NCBI GenBank assembly: GCA_008086245.1
Contig: VSIX01000089.1
Coordinates: 1 to 63,390 of the forward strand
Reading direction: 5' to 3'
Origin: Candidatus Mcinerneyibacterium aminivorans
GTDB lineage: Bacteria > Macinerneyibacteriota > Macinerneyibacteria > Macinerneyibacteriales > Macinerneyibacteriaceae
Length of the DNA stretch: 63,390 nt
This document shows positions 27,085-34,684 of the stretch, one piece after another. The notes beneath the pieces were generated by a model that saw only the letters and a program-made list of their open reading frames with translations, made no database searches and had not been told where the DNA came from. The translations under genes were made by a program, and so were the position numbers. Every line of letters begins with the position of its first letter. Position 1 is the stretch's first letter.

Positions 27085-27798
27085 ATGTCGGATAAAATTG
27101 AGGTAATGAGAGAATTGTCGGATATCATCAAGGAATTAAAAAGAATTAAGTATTATATTGAGGAAAAACCCAGAGAACTTGAAGATAAAAAACAAGAATT
27201 GAAAAAAATTGAAGATAGAATTGATGAAATAGATGAGGAACATGAGGAATTAAAAAAAGATTTAGCACAGATAGAGATGGATCTTGAAGAAAACCGATTG
27301 CAGTTAAAAAAATATAACAATCAGATGCTTCTGGTGAAAAAAGAAAAAGAATATAATGCTTTGAATAATGAAATCTATTACACCAAGACCAAAATTGAAA
27401 ATTTAAATTCCCAGAAAAAGGAAAAACAGATAAAAATTGAAGAAAACAGGAAAAAATTTGAAGAATTAAAAAATGAAAGAAATGACTTAAAAGAAAAATT
27501 GAAAGAACAGGAAGAGAAAGTAAATGAAAAACTGGAAGAATTAAAACCTAAATATGATAAGCTGCAAAAGAGGAAAAAAGAGCTATACAAAAAATTCCCA
27601 CAGGATATAAGAAATAAATTAAAAGGAATAGAAAACAGTGAAAAATATCAGAATAGAATCATGGCCAAGGTAAATAAAGGAATGTGTGGGGCCTGTAAAA
27701 TGAATCTTCCACCTCAAATGGTAGCTGAAATAAGAAAGGGAAATAAGATATATACCTGTCCTTATTGCGGAAGATTATTATTTTGGGAACAAAAGTGA
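27085..27798 (+). CDS. Coiled-coil zinc-ribbon protein (C4-type, DUF164 family)
   Basis: A 237-residue cytosolic protein. The first 180 residues are a long charged coiled coil. The C-terminus is a four-Cys zinc ribbon: MCGACKMNLPPQMVAEI then TCPYCGRLLFW. The family is widespread and lies next to RNase H or primase genes, but its function is not settled. I start at ATG 27085, 6 bases after an AGGAGG, not further upstream, because that would run into the terminator. The stop overlaps rnhA (TGATG). Confidence 0.9.
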   Translation: MSDKIEVMRELSDIIKELKRIKYYIEEKPRELEDKKQELKKIEDRIDEIDEEHEELKKDLAQIEMDLEENRLQLKKYNNQMLLVKKEKEYNALNNEIYYTKTKIENLNSQKKEKQIKIEENRKKFEELKNERNDLKEKLKEQEEKVNEKLEELKPKYDKLQKRKKELYKKFPQDIRNKLKGIENSEKYQNRIMAKVNKGMCGACKMNLPPQMVAEIRKGNKIYTCPYCGRLLFWEQK

Positions 27799-28346
27799 TG
27801 AAAAAAAGTTTATTTAATAAGTTACAAAAAGAAATTGATAGAACTGATGATATAAAAAAAGCTATATCTTCATTATCCAATGAGGATAAAAGGAGTTTAA
27901 TAGAATGGATTAATAAAGATATAGCAGGTGAAGAAAATCTGATTATTTATACCGATGGAGCAAGCAGGGGAAATCCCGGAAAATCAGGATATGGATACAT
28001 TATTTACAGAGATAAAGTATTAATAGAAAAAAATTATGGTTATTTAGGAGTAAAAACAAATAATCAGGCAGAATATATTGCACTTTTTGAAGCTGTAAAA
28101 AGTTTAGTTAAATATAATTGCAAAAAAGTAAAAATATTGATGGACAGCCAGCTAATTGTAAGACAGCTAAAAGGTATTTATCGCGTTAAAAATGAAAAAT
28201 TAAGAAAATATTACAATAAAATTAATGAATTACTGAATAATATAGATAATGTACAGTTTGTTCATATTGATAGGGAAAATAATAGTGAAGCTGACAAACT
28301 GGCCAATAAAGCAATAGATGAACATAATGATGGGCTGGATGTATAG
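27798..28346 (+). CDS. rnhA: Ribonuclease H (type I)
   Basis: RNase HI removes RNA from RNA-DNA hybrids. The catalytic carboxylates are visible: Asp in IIYTDGASRGNPG, Glu in NNQAEYIAL, Asp in ILMDSQLIVRQL, and Asp in SEADKLANKA. About 50 extra N-terminal residues (KKSLFNKLQKEI...) precede the core. The basic handle helix of E. coli RNase HI is absent or minimal. The last 14 coding bases overlap the predicted 5' strand of RNase P RNA. Confidence 0.93.
   Translation: MKKSLFNKLQKEIDRTDDIKKAISSLSNEDKRSLIEWINKDIAGEENLIIYTDGASRGNPGKSGYGYIIYRDKVLIEKNYGYLGVKTNNQAEYIALFEAVKSLVKYNCKKVKILMDSQLIVRQLKGIYRVKNEKLRKYYNKINELLNNIDNVQFVHIDRENNSEADKLANKAIDEHNDGLDV
28300..28328 (+). promoter_or_regulatory. Candidate rnpB promoter inside rnhA
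   Basis: TGGCCA (28300-28305), 17-bp spacer, CATAAT (28323-28328). This would start transcription within a few bases of the predicted RNase P RNA 5' end. Each hexamer matches consensus only in part. Confidence 0.35.
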
Positions 28347-28687
28347 TCGCGGTGCTTTTTTGCACTGAGGAAAGTCCGAACTCCATAGGGCAGGATACCG
28401 GATAACTTCCGGATGGTGAAAGCCATGGAAAGTGCCACAGAAACTATACCGTTCAGCACTAACATGCAGAGCATGTAAGTGCTGGATAAGGGTGCAACGG
28501 TGAGGTAAGAGCTTACCGCGGCAATGGTAACATTGCCGGCAAAGGTAAACCCTATCCGGAGAAAGTCTAAATAGGGGATAAGAAATGACCCGTTTCATTT
28601 GAATCCCGGGTAAGGCGTATGAGGTAGATGGTAACATCTATCCCAGATAAATGACTATAATAACAGAATTCGGCTTACAATCCAGCC
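28333..28687 (+). ncRNA. rnpB: RNase P RNA (bacterial type A)
   Basis: The catalytic RNA of RNase P, which matures tRNA 5' ends. Universal segments are present: GAGGAAAGTCCGAACTCC near 28369, the ACAGAAA and GGTGCAACGG motifs, GGTAAACCC, and the 3' AGAATTCGGCTTACA near 28664. Helix P1 pairs GGCTGGAT (28333-28340) with ATCCAGCC (28680-28687), and P2 pairs ATAGTC with GACTAT. P1 lies partly inside the last codons of rnhA. Confidence 0.95.
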
Positions 28688-28688
28688 T

Positions 28689-28723
28689 TCCTAAATCTGA
28701 ATTCTGTAGTCTGTATTCTGAAT
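28689..28723. repeat. Heptamer tandem repeat after rnpB (five units)
   Basis: Five contiguous 7-base units of form TCTGwAT (e.g. TCTGAAT, TCTGTAG) followed by a run of Ts. The run may help end rnpB transcription, but no stable stem is visible. Confidence 0.6.
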
Positions 28724-28930
28724 TTTTTTACTCACACAGACATTAACGGTATGTTTCAGGGTAGTTTGGTTTTTTAAGGGATTATCCAACAGAATAAACA
28801 GCAGATATCAAAAATCACTGCTAATTTTCAAAAACAATTTTAAAATCTATAAAATTTAATATATTTTACTGATTAATATATATTAGTTCGTTTTTAAGAC
28901 ATAAATATTTTTAGTAATTGATAGAAAGTA

Positions 28931-30271
28931 TTATTTAATCACTTCTCCTGTTATGAGATTAATTTTTAAGCTGTTATCTTCAGGAATTAAATCTTTTTGC
29001 CAGGAATATGGCAGATCTTTTTTTAAAAAAAATGCAAATTTGCCGAATATGCTTAAATCCTTATAATTATTAAAATTTATCCGTTTTTCATCGCCGCTAA
29101 AATGCTGTAGCAGGGATTCTGCCAGATAATCTGATAGTATTTGAACATCTTTTTTCTTTACAGGATATTCATTTAAGATATTTTGGAAAAGGAGCTTATT
29201 TGATCTTTTGGTATGATTTTTAGCATATATCTGAAAGTCTTTTATTCCATCAATTGAGTTTATTTTTTTTGATTTAATTGACATTATGGAGTTATTAATA
29301 GTAATAATTCTATAGGGAGAAGGATAAGTTACCAGAGAACCGGTTTCAATATCATAGATTGTATTTTTATACTTTTCCATTGTAATATCCTGGGAATGGA
29401 AATGGCCTGTAAACACAGTTTTTACATTATAAAAGGAGAGCATTTTACCCAGGCTTTTATAATCATCTACAAGATACTCTTTTAAATATTTGCTGTTTTT
29501 TTTAAAATGCTCGAGTAACCCATGGTGCATAAATAATATAACCTTTTTATTTTTTTTGGCTGATTTTATTAAAATATTTTCCAGCCAATGAAGGGTAGGA
29601 GGGTTGATTCTTCCATTTGTAAAACTTTTTTTATTTAGTTTTGATTGAAATTGCCACAGGCAGCTATCCAGCGCAATAAGCCATAAATCTCTATTTATTT
29701 CAACAACATAGCTTAAAGAATGTTTATCGCTGTAAATACTTTCTTTATATCCAAAATCACTATATATTTTTTTAAATTGCTTATATCCGGTCTGTTTTAC
29801 CCTATATGTTTTAGAATTTTTATATCCCTTTGCATTGTAGTTGTTAACATCATGATTACCACAGATTACATATACATCTTTTCCATTCTTTTCTATCTTT
29901 TTCAAATAATTTGCAACTTCTCTATGACTTTTATATTCTCCATCTTTTGTTAAATCCCCGGGAATAATCAAAAAATCGAAGTCTAAACTAATTGCAATTT
30001 CGCTAAATTTATCAAGAATAAATTTACTTTCTCTAATCATTTTCCTGTCTCTATTTATATATTTTTCAAATTCCTTTCCCTCCATTCCTAAATCAGGAGA
30101 GAAATAGTGAAAATCTGATGCAACTACGAATTTTATATCCGGATAATTGGGTTTTTCCTTCAGGAAATTCTGGATGTTTTTATCTTTTTGATAAAGAAAA
30201 TTTTTCTTACTGCATGAAAAAAAAGAAATTACTACTAATGAAAGAATCAAAAATTTAATTGTCTTTTTAAT
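28931..30271 (-). CDS. Calcineurin-like metallophosphoesterase lipoprotein
   Basis: A lipid-anchored phosphoesterase. A signal peptide ending SFFSC gives the lipidation Cys about 20 residues in. All family metal motifs are present: VASDFHYF, IIPGDLTKDG, CGNHDVN, FMHHG and FTGHFHSQD. The substrate is unknown. No ATG, GTG or well-placed TTG gives a clean signal peptide. I start at an ATT (30271) preceded by AGGGGG and by a TATAAT (30290-30295) that would lie inside the gene if the upstream TTG at 30349 were used. The transcript converges on rnpB. Confidence 0.85.
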   Translation of the reverse strand: MKKTIKFLILSLVVISFFSCSKKNFLYQKDKNIQNFLKEKPNYPDIKFVVASDFHYFSPDLGMEGKEFEKYINRDRKMIRESKFILDKFSEIAISLDFDFLIIPGDLTKDGEYKSHREVANYLKKIEKNGKDVYVICGNHDVNNYNAKGYKNSKTYRVKQTGYKQFKKIYSDFGYKESIYSDKHSLSYVVEINRDLWLIALDSCLWQFQSKLNKKSFTNGRINPPTLHWLENILIKSAKKNKKVILFMHHGLLEHFKKNSKYLKEYLVDDYKSLGKMLSFYNVKTVFTGHFHSQDITMEKYKNTIYDIETGSLVTYPSPYRIITINNSIMSIKSKKINSIDGIKDFQIYAKNHTKRSNKLLFQNILNEYPVKKKDVQILSDYLAESLLQHFSGDEKRINFNNYKDLSIFGKFAFFLKKDLPYSWQKDLIPEDNSLKINLITGEVIK

Positions 30272-30450
30272 AAGAACCCCCTGGCCGTTATTATAATTTA
30301 TATTAATGTTCTTAAAAAAAAATTCAACTTTTAATTTATGAATTAGCAATTTGTTAAAAAATAGAATTTAATAAATTTAGATTTTTATATATTAATTTAA
30401 AGAATATAGAAAAAGTTAACAACAATATTATAAAAAAATTAATATTTTAC

Positions 30451-30482
30451 AAAAAGGAAGGGGAATTGGTGAAAATCCCCTT
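30451..30482 (-). terminator. Terminator of the bS22-like gene
   Basis: On the minus strand, AAGGGGA and TCCCCTT arms (30476-30482 and 30458-30464) are followed by CCTTTTTG, about 25 bases after the stop codon at 30507. Confidence 0.75.
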
Positions 30483-30506
30483 TAACTTAAGAAAAATCGG
30501 GGAGTA

Positions 30507-30602
30507 TTATCTTTTCTTTTTCTTGTGTCTGTTTTTCCTTGATCTTTTTTTTCTTTTGTGTTTATTCATTTTTTTCTTTCTTTTCTTTTTTACTGAACTC
30601 AT
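30507..30602 (-). CDS. bS22-like small basic protein (AURKAIP1/COX24 domain)
   Basis: A 31-residue, extremely Lys/Arg-rich protein starting MSSVKKKRKKKMNKHK and ending KKKKR. It resembles the bacterial AURKAIP1/COX24 family, which includes the mycobacterial small ribosomal protein bS22. A ribosome-binding role is inferred from that likeness. An AGGAGG (30610-30615) sits 7 bases upstream of the ATG, and the gene has its own promoter and terminator, so it is a complete single-gene unit. Confidence 0.8.
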   Translation of the reverse strand: MSSVKKKRKKKMNKHKRKKRSRKNRHKKKKR

Positions 30603-30632
30603 AATTTCACCTCCTTTTTTTCCTCTGAATAT

Positions 30633-30660
30633 ATTATATACTAAAAATATATAATTGCAA
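30633..30660 (-). promoter_or_regulatory. Promoter of the bS22-like gene
   Basis: On the minus strand: TTGCAA (30660-30655), 16-bp spacer, perfect TATAAT (30638-30633), about 30 bases before the start codon. Confidence 0.7.
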
Positions 30661-30756
30661 TTGATTTATCCTGTTTTCTTTATTGTATTAGTAATATATT
30701 TAATTAGATGTAAGGTTGAGTATTTATTAAAAAAAATAAAACACTAGTTATAAGGA

Positions 30757-32502
30757 TTAATCATTCTTTTTATGATATGCTTTTTTTTCTGCATACATCT
30801 TTTTATCGGCTTTTTTAATTAATTCTTCAGCTGTTAGATTAAAACTTTTTTTATATTCAACCATACCTTTACTTACACTTAACTTATAGGGTTTATTTGA
30901 ATTCTTATTGAAGGATCTTATTTTTGATTTGATACGGTTCCAGACCTTTTTGCAGTAATTTTTAGGACAATGATTAACCAAAAGTATAAATTCGTCCCCT
31001 CCATAGCGAAAAAAGATATCAGAATCCCTCAGGTTGTTTTGGATTATTTCGCTGAGTTTTTTTATTGCAAAATTTCCTTCTTCATGACCGAAATTATCAT
31101 TAATATGCTTTAAATTATTCATATCAGCAAAAATCAAAAGGAAATTACCCCCATGTCTATTTACTTCTTCTATCTGTTTTCTCAAAAAAGTAATACCGGC
31201 TTTTTTATTTAGTGCATTAGTTAGCTGGTCGAATATGGCATTTTTCCTAAGTTTTTCTTCAAGCTTTTTTATTTCACTAATATCCTTAATTACCATTACA
31301 TACCCATTATTATTAGCATTTTTATCCTTGATGGGTGCTTTGGATACAGAAACGGGAATATTTTCTCCATTTTTGGTAATGTGATAATTTTGTATTATTT
31401 TTTCTTCTTTAAATATCTGATTTCTATCAAAATCACTTTCTGATTTTAAAATTTTAGGGTTTTTACCTATAATCTCTTTTTTTGTATAGTTATAAGTATC
31501 AAGAAAACTCTTATTTACATATACGATACTATTGTTTTGATCGGTAATAATTACACTGTCGTTTATGTTTTGAAGTGCAAGGGATAGCTCCTTTAATTCT
31601 TTTTCTCTTTTTAATTTTTCTGAAATATCATTAAAGGCAATGATGGCTCCCCTGGTAATATTATTCTCCTTCAGAGGAGATGCAGAGAATCTAATTTGTA
31701 ATTCTTCTCCATCTGACTTTCTAAGAGAAACTCTTTTAGAGTTTATATTTTTATTTCCCCTTGTGTATAATTGTTTCAGTTCTTTTTTTAAACTATTTTT
31801 ACTTTTTATATCAATTATTTTAAATTTATCAGATAATTGCCCATCTTGTAGTTTTATTGAATTTCCGAGCAATTTCCTGGCTGTATTATTCGCAATAGAG
31901 ATGATACCATCACTATTTACTGTAATAATTCCTTCGGGAATGTTCTCAATAATTGTTTCAATTTTGTTTTTTTCGAAACTCAGCTGTTTATTTTTCTTTT
32001 CCAGTTTGCGTTTTATATTTGTTAAATCGTTGTTTAATTTTGTAAACTTATCATAAAAATTCTGTTCATTTTGGGCTTGCTCATTATCATGATATATATT
32101 GGAATTGTGGGAGTTCTTTTTTTCCTTCTGCTGCTTTCTAATAATGTTGGTCTGTTCGTTGTTTATCTTGACAAGTTCATTAAAAAAATTAATTCCTTTT
32201 GTTTTATTTTCCCCTATCAGTATAAGTATATGCTCATTTAGAGTGGCCCCAGAAAAATAGCAGTTTATAGTATTATTACCTTTTTTTATATTAATCGTCC
32301 AGTTAAGTAATGCATCTTTGTCTTCGATATTTTCAAAAAAATTTGATAGTTTTTCGTAATCTTCTGAAAGTATAATTTTGGTAAGCAAATCATCGGATTT
32401 TAGTTTAATTTTATTTGGGAAGGAATTCTTAATAATTCTTTTAACTTTTCCTTTATTGTTGCATGTAAGCATCAGAAGAACTTTATTCATTTTTTTTATC
32501 AC
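30757..32502 (-). CDS. PAS-PAS-GGDEF diguanylate cyclase
   Basis: A 581-residue cytosolic sensor enzyme that should make cyclic di-GMP. The N-terminal 120 residues form an unassigned sensor ending FFNELVKINNEQTN. A coiled coil follows, then PAS 1 (IPEGIITVNSDGIISIAN), PAS 2 (DSVIITDQNNSIVYVNKSF) and the GGDEF domain. The active site is intact (RYGGDEFILL near residue 500), and an inhibitory site RDSD lies five residues before it, predicting product feedback. The GTG start overlaps the stop of the B12-binding gene by four bases, so the two are translationally coupled. Confidence 0.92.
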   Translation of the reverse strand: MIKKMNKVLLMLTCNNKGKVKRIIKNSFPNKIKLKSDDLLTKIILSEDYEKLSNFFENIEDKDALLNWTINIKKGNNTINCYFSGATLNEHILILIGENKTKGINFFNELVKINNEQTNIIRKQQKEKKNSHNSNIYHDNEQAQNEQNFYDKFTKLNNDLTNIKRKLEKKNKQLSFEKNKIETIIENIPEGIITVNSDGIISIANNTARKLLGNSIKLQDGQLSDKFKIIDIKSKNSLKKELKQLYTRGNKNINSKRVSLRKSDGEELQIRFSASPLKENNITRGAIIAFNDISEKLKREKELKELSLALQNINDSVIITDQNNSIVYVNKSFLDTYNYTKKEIIGKNPKILKSESDFDRNQIFKEEKIIQNYHITKNGENIPVSVSKAPIKDKNANNNGYVMVIKDISEIKKLEEKLRKNAIFDQLTNALNKKAGITFLRKQIEEVNRHGGNFLLIFADMNNLKHINDNFGHEEGNFAIKKLSEIIQNNLRDSDIFFRYGGDEFILLVNHCPKNYCKKVWNRIKSKIRSFNKNSNKPYKLSVSKGMVEYKKSFNLTAEELIKKADKKMYAEKKAYHKKND

Positions 32503-33554
32503 TCTCTCAACAGCTTATCAACAGTTTTAATCGCTTTTTGGGCATTTTCGGCGTAACCGTCAGCTCCCACCTTTTTCCATAATCCAGGAGTTTTATTAAA
32601 GATATATCCACCGACTATTATTTTTATATTTTTTGTTTTTTTATTTTCTCTTATTTGTGAAATTAATTTTTTTAATTCGCTTAAATGATAGGCAATAGTA
32701 ACTGACAGAGCAATAATATCCGCATTTACTTTCTGTATGCTATTAATGATAGTTTTATTTGGTGTATTCGCTCCATAAAAATATGTATTCCATCCATCCA
32801 TTTCAAAAAAATCTGCAACCATCCTTATTCCAATTTCGTGCAGTTCTTCTCCAATTGATGCTGCTATCATAGTTTTATTTTTAGTATTATCTGAATTTAG
32901 AATAAAAGAGTATAGCCTTGACATGACAAGCTGGGTAACTGCCGTGGAATAGTGCTCCTGTCCTACGGATATTTTATTTGTGTGCCATAATCTTCCTATT
33001 TCGTGCTGAACAGGTTGAAATATGTTTAAATATATTTCTCTAACCGGTGTACTTTCTTTAGCAATTTTCATTATTAAATTTACTGCTTTATCTTTTTTCG
33101 CATTTAAGATAAATTCTAGGTATTTAGAAGCCTCCTCTTTAAGGGGATTTTTATCGGTTATAAATGATTTAACTTTTTCTTCTTCTTTTACTAAAATATT
33201 TATTGCGTAATTTATATATTCAACTGCTTTGCTGTTTTTTTTAAGTGAATATTCATTACTTAAAACAGCATTTATAATGTTAAAGTTTTCAATAAGAGTT
33301 TCAGTTGCGATTCCAAGTTTGTTAAGAAGTATTTTAGCCCAAAGGGCATAATCAGAGAAGATATCTTTTTCCGAATTAGCTAGAGCTTCTGTTAAGTAAT
33401 TTAAATGATATTTTATGTCTTCTAAACATTTTTTTTTATGATATTCATTATAGTTTTGTTTTAGATTTTTATTTATATTAAGCTGTTTTTTTAATACTTT
33501 TTCTGCAATAGAGTTAACATTATTTTTTATTTTATTTACTATCTTCTCATTCAT
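32499..33554 (-). CDS. CarH-like cobalamin-binding sensor protein without DNA-binding domain
   Basis: A 351-residue cytosolic protein. The N-terminal 140 residues are helical and unassigned. A four-helix cap follows with Trp190, nine residues, then Glu200-His201, the Wx9EH motif of adenosylcobalamin photoreceptors of the CarH/LitR type. The Rossmann B12-binding domain has ELHEIG, with His239 as predicted lower cobalt ligand, then VTIAYHL and IIVGGYIF. There is no MerR helix-turn-helix. ATG 33554 is preceded by GGAGG; the diguanylate cyclase gene overlaps its stop. A light- or B12-dependent partner of that cyclase is inferred. Confidence 0.9.
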   Translation of the reverse strand: MNEKIVNKIKNNVNSIAEKVLKKQLNINKNLKQNYNEYHKKKCLEDIKYHLNYLTEALANSEKDIFSDYALWAKILLNKLGIATETLIENFNIINAVLSNEYSLKKNSKAVEYINYAINILVKEEEKVKSFITDKNPLKEEASKYLEFILNAKKDKAVNLIMKIAKESTPVREIYLNIFQPVQHEIGRLWHTNKISVGQEHYSTAVTQLVMSRLYSFILNSDNTKNKTMIAASIGEELHEIGIRMVADFFEMDGWNTYFYGANTPNKTIINSIQKVNADIIALSVTIAYHLSELKKLISQIRENKKTKNIKIIVGGYIFNKTPGLWKKVGADGYAENAQKAIKTVDKLLRE

Positions 33555-33592
33555 AGATCCTCCCAATCAATTTTAAAAGATATTATATTATA

Positions 33593-33620
33593 ATTATAAT
33601 TTAATATCTCTAATTTTCAA
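33593..33620 (-). promoter_or_regulatory. Promoter of the B12-sensor/diguanylate-cyclase operon
   Basis: Minus strand TTGAAA (33620-33615), 16-bp spacer, TATAAT (33598-33593). The -10 is embedded in an AT-rich imperfect palindrome (TTATAATTATAAT). Confidence 0.7.
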
Positions 33621-33662
33621 TAATTATTTTTCTGGTAGATCTCTTAAAATGTATTAAAATAT

Positions 33663-33691
33663 AAAAAAATGAAATTTGCCATTCGGCAGAT
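33663..33691 (-). terminator. Probable terminator of homoserine dehydrogenase
   Basis: Minus strand hairpin with arms ATCTGCC and GGCAAAT (33691-33685 and 33680-33674; one G-U pair), loop GAAT, then a T7 run (33669-33663), directly after the hom stop. Confidence 0.5.
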
Positions 33692-33694
33692 TGA

Positions 33695-34627
33695 TTATGG
33701 TCTAAATTCTAAGATATTAGATAATACCGAAGAAGCAGTTGGAAATCCTCCAGCCCCTTTTCCCTTAAACAGTAAAGAATCAAAAAATTCTCCATTAATT
33801 TCAACTGCATTGAATTCATTTTCAATATTGTAGAAATTTGAAGAAGCATCTATTTCTTCTGCTGCAACCTTTATTGTTGGGTTATGATCCAATTTTTTTA
33901 CTGTACAGATTAATTTTATTTTTTTCCCTGAGCTTTTTGCCTTTTGAATATCTTCTATGCTAATTTTTTTGATTCCGTTAGATTTTACATTGGAGAAATT
34001 TATCCATTTATTAAATGCTGTAAAAGTTAGTAAAATTGTTTTGTATATGGCATCTTTACCGCTGATATCGAGAGCAGGATTTTCTTCTGCAAAACCGTTT
34101 TTTTGAGCTTTTTGAAGAGCTAAAGAAAATGAAATATCGTTAGTATGCATTTGTGAAAGAATATAGTTTGTTGTACCATTTAATATTCCTTTAATTGATT
34201 TTATAGTATTTATAGTTTTTAATCTCTTCAAATTGGAAATTATGGGAATAGCGCCTCCTACTGATGCTTCATACTTAATAGATTTGTTTTTTTTATCGGC
34301 CAAATTGAAAAGGTTTTTCCCTTTTTTTGCCAGTAACTCTTTATTTGCTGTTATAATATTTTTGCCATTTTTTAATGCTTTTTTTATTATTGTTTCTGCC
34401 GGATTTAATCCTCCGATTAATTCAATTATAATTTCAGCATCTGAGTTTAAAGTTTTTTTGTAATCGGTTTCAAATTTATACCTATCCTGTTTATGAATTT
34501 TAACTTTGTTATTTTTGTCACATAAAGAAACTATTTCTATATTTAAGTCTTTTCTCTTTTTTAAAATTTTATATAATGATAAACCTACAGTTCCTAATCC
34601 TATAATCCCAACTTTTAGGGGTTTCAT
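33695..34627 (-). CDS. hom: Homoserine dehydrogenase, short form without ACT domain
   Basis: NAD(P)-dependent reduction of aspartate semialdehyde to homoserine, the branch to threonine and methionine. The Rossmann loop is VGIIGLGTVGLSLYKIL; conserved features include TANKELLAKKGK, EASVGGAIPII, GILNGTTNYILSQM, and a C-terminal KGAGGFPTASSVL. At 310 residues it lacks the regulatory ACT domain found in most bacterial enzymes, so feedback by threonine may be absent. GGAG ribosome-binding site. No other threonine genes are near. Confidence 0.94.
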   Translation of the reverse strand: MKPLKVGIIGLGTVGLSLYKILKKRKDLNIEIVSLCDKNNKVKIHKQDRYKFETDYKKTLNSDAEIIIELIGGLNPAETIIKKALKNGKNIITANKELLAKKGKNLFNLADKKNKSIKYEASVGGAIPIISNLKRLKTINTIKSIKGILNGTTNYILSQMHTNDISFSLALQKAQKNGFAEENPALDISGKDAIYKTILLTFTAFNKWINFSNVKSNGIKKISIEDIQKAKSSGKKIKLICTVKKLDHNPTIKVAAEEIDASSNFYNIENEFNAVEINGEFFDSLLFKGKGAGGFPTASSVLSNILEFRP

Positions 34628-34647
34628 AATTCTCCTTTGAATTTATT

Positions 34648-34673
34648 AGGGAAGCAATTAATTATGCTTCCCT
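34648..34673. repeat. Perfect 9-bp inverted repeat between two minus-strand genes
   Basis: AGGGAAGCA (34648-34656) pairs with TGCTTCCCT (34665-34673) around an 8-base AT loop. It lies between the amidohydrolase stop and hom start and has no T-tract on the minus strand. Confidence 0.5.
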
Positions 34674-34684
34674 GAGGTTATTTT

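Noticed and set aside
28230-28637. 135-codon minus-strand open frame
   Set aside because: It runs antisense across RNase P RNA, whose conserved structure explains the sequence, and it has no ribosome-binding site.
30466-30654. 62-codon plus-strand Phe/Leu-rich frame
   Set aside because: It is the antisense shadow of the Lys/Arg-rich bS22-like gene, which has its own promoter, ribosome-binding site and terminator.
33585-33605. PerR box at the B12-operon promoter
   Set aside because: The TTATAATTATAAT stretch is explained by overlapping -10 elements in AT-rich DNA and lacks the full 15-bp PerR palindrome.
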